DNA of 6,755 nt, taken from Firmicutes bacterium CAG:95 (lineage in GTDB: Bacteria > Bacillota > Clostridia > Lachnospirales > Lachnospiraceae). The notes under the pieces are model-generated. The model searched no databases. It worked only from the letters and a program-made list of their open reading frames with translations, and was not told where the DNA came from. Position numbers and translations under genes: made by a program. This document shows positions 6,397-6,755 of this stretch, in pieces (the stretch's first letter is position 1; each line of letters starts with the position of its first letter). The DNA lies in the NCBI GenBank assembly GCA_000438155.1, contig FR902924.1:1-6755 (forward strand), given 5' to 3'.

Positions 6397-6405
6397 CCAT
6401 TTTTA

Positions 6406-6755
6406 TCAATCGAGCACCATTTCCTCTGCCGAGTCTGCATACTTATCCAAATACAGCTGTGCTGTCTGCTCATCCATAGAAAACCAACGAATCAATTTCT
6501 GAATAATGATCTCCTTGGTTTTCTTTTCTTCAAGGTTGTCTTCAATTAACCGTCTGATTCCCGCTTCCCGCTCTTCTTCACGACCCTCCTTTATTCCTGC
6601 TTGGTGTCCCTCTTCTCTTCCTTCTTTTATTCCTTCTGCTCTTCCTTCTGCTCTTCCTTCTTCTCTTCCCTCTGCTTTACCCTCTGCTCTTCCTTCTTCT
6701 CTTCCTTCTGCTTTTCCTTCTGCTCTTCCCTCTGCTCTTCCTTCTGCTCTTCCTT
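6406..6755 (-). CDS. C-terminal part of a probable Rpn-family nuclease/transposase-like protein (partial)
   Basis: The frame is open from the right edge to TGA at 6406-6408, giving the last 115 residues; the start and any catalytic domain lie beyond the window. The visible part begins with ten tetrads of type Gly-Arg/Lys-Ala/Glu-Glu, continues with degenerate ones (GIKE, GREE, GHQA), and ends in a non-repetitive segment of about 50 residues: a helical stretch with LIEDNLEEKKTKEIIIQKL, then WFSMDEQTAQLYLDKY. This arrangement, a charged EG-rich tail followed by a short helical end, is common in Rpn/PD-(D/E)XK nuclease-family transposase-like proteins of gut Firmicutes. In that family the nuclease motif is N-terminal, so it cannot be checked here. 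Any other protein with such a tail remains possible. The stop lies 89 bp before the LytTR start, on the same strand; I see no terminator between them. Confidence 0.6.
   Translation of the reverse strand, partial: GRAEGRAEGRAEGKAEGREEGRAEGKAEGREEGRAEGRAEGIKEGREEGHQAGIKEGREEEREAGIRRLIEDNLEEKKTKEIIIQKLIRWFSMDEQTAQLYLDKYADSAEEMVLD
6610..6755 (-). repeat. 12-bp tandem repeat tract coding for GRAE-type tetrads
   Basis: In the minus-strand reading frame, 6634-6753 is exactly ten 12-bp units coding GRAE, GKAE or GREE, with further degenerate units down to about 6610. A higher-order period of three units is visible (GKAE-GREE-GRAE occurs twice in succession, 36 bp each). The plus strand of the tract is largely pyrimidine. 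The repeat continues past the right edge, so total copy number is unknown. Unit length is a multiple of three, so gain or loss of units would keep the frame. Confidence 0.85.

Noticed and set aside
6358..6549. 63-residue open frame on the plus strand at the right edge
   Set aside because: It is antisense to the LytTR promoter and to the C-terminus of the partial Rpn-like gene, and has no ribosome binding site.
6610..6755. Tandem repeat tract as a CRISPR array
   Set aside because: The unit is 12 bp with no spacers, and it translates in frame as regular G-x-x-E tetrads of a protein tail.

Overview
The window looks like chromosomal DNA from a low-to-moderate GC Firmicute, most likely a gut-type Clostridia (Lachnospiraceae-like). 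This is inferred from strong AGGAGG-type ribosome binding sites, the style of the lipoprotein signal peptide, a hybrid kinase with a seven-helix N-terminus, a LytTR regulator and an Rpn-type protein tail made of EG-rich tetrads. No genus can be named from the sequence alone.

Layout. Positions 1-274 hold no convincing gene; they carry a terminator for the next gene (204-228, minus strand) and, at the left edge, a short motif that recurs at 1935-1957. A MATE-family multidrug/cation antiporter gene lies on the minus strand (275-1654). The 418-bp divergent gap that follows (1655-2072) contains the most unusual non-coding feature: a nested palindromic element of about 200 bp (1757-1960), in which a long-range outer stem encloses three hairpins, one with a perfect 17-bp stem. 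Next, on the plus strand, are a small acidic lipoprotein built from two 86-residue tandem repeats (2073-2789), a strong intrinsic terminator (2867-2902), and a full-length hybrid histidine kinase with HisKA, HATPase, receiver and HPt domains (2944-5628). A LytTR response regulator on the minus strand (5600-6316) runs tail-to-tail into the kinase with a 29-bp overlap, and has a clear sigma-A-type promoter at 6368-6396. The right edge carries the C-terminal end of a probable Rpn-family nuclease/transposase-like protein (6406-6755, minus strand), whose tail is a 12-bp/tetrapeptide repeat tract.

How the genes may work together. The kinase has every residue needed for a His-Asp-His phosphorelay (H362, D665, H838) but no output domain, so it should pass phosphate to a separate receiver. 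The convergent LytTR regulator has a complete receiver (D59) and DNA-binding domain and is the nearest candidate, though this pairing is only inferred from position. The lipoprotein is a possible envelope partner of the 7TM sensor because it is co-oriented and just upstream, but a terminator separates the two, so they need not share a transcript. The MATE transporter seems to be an independent unit with its own ribosome binding site and terminator.
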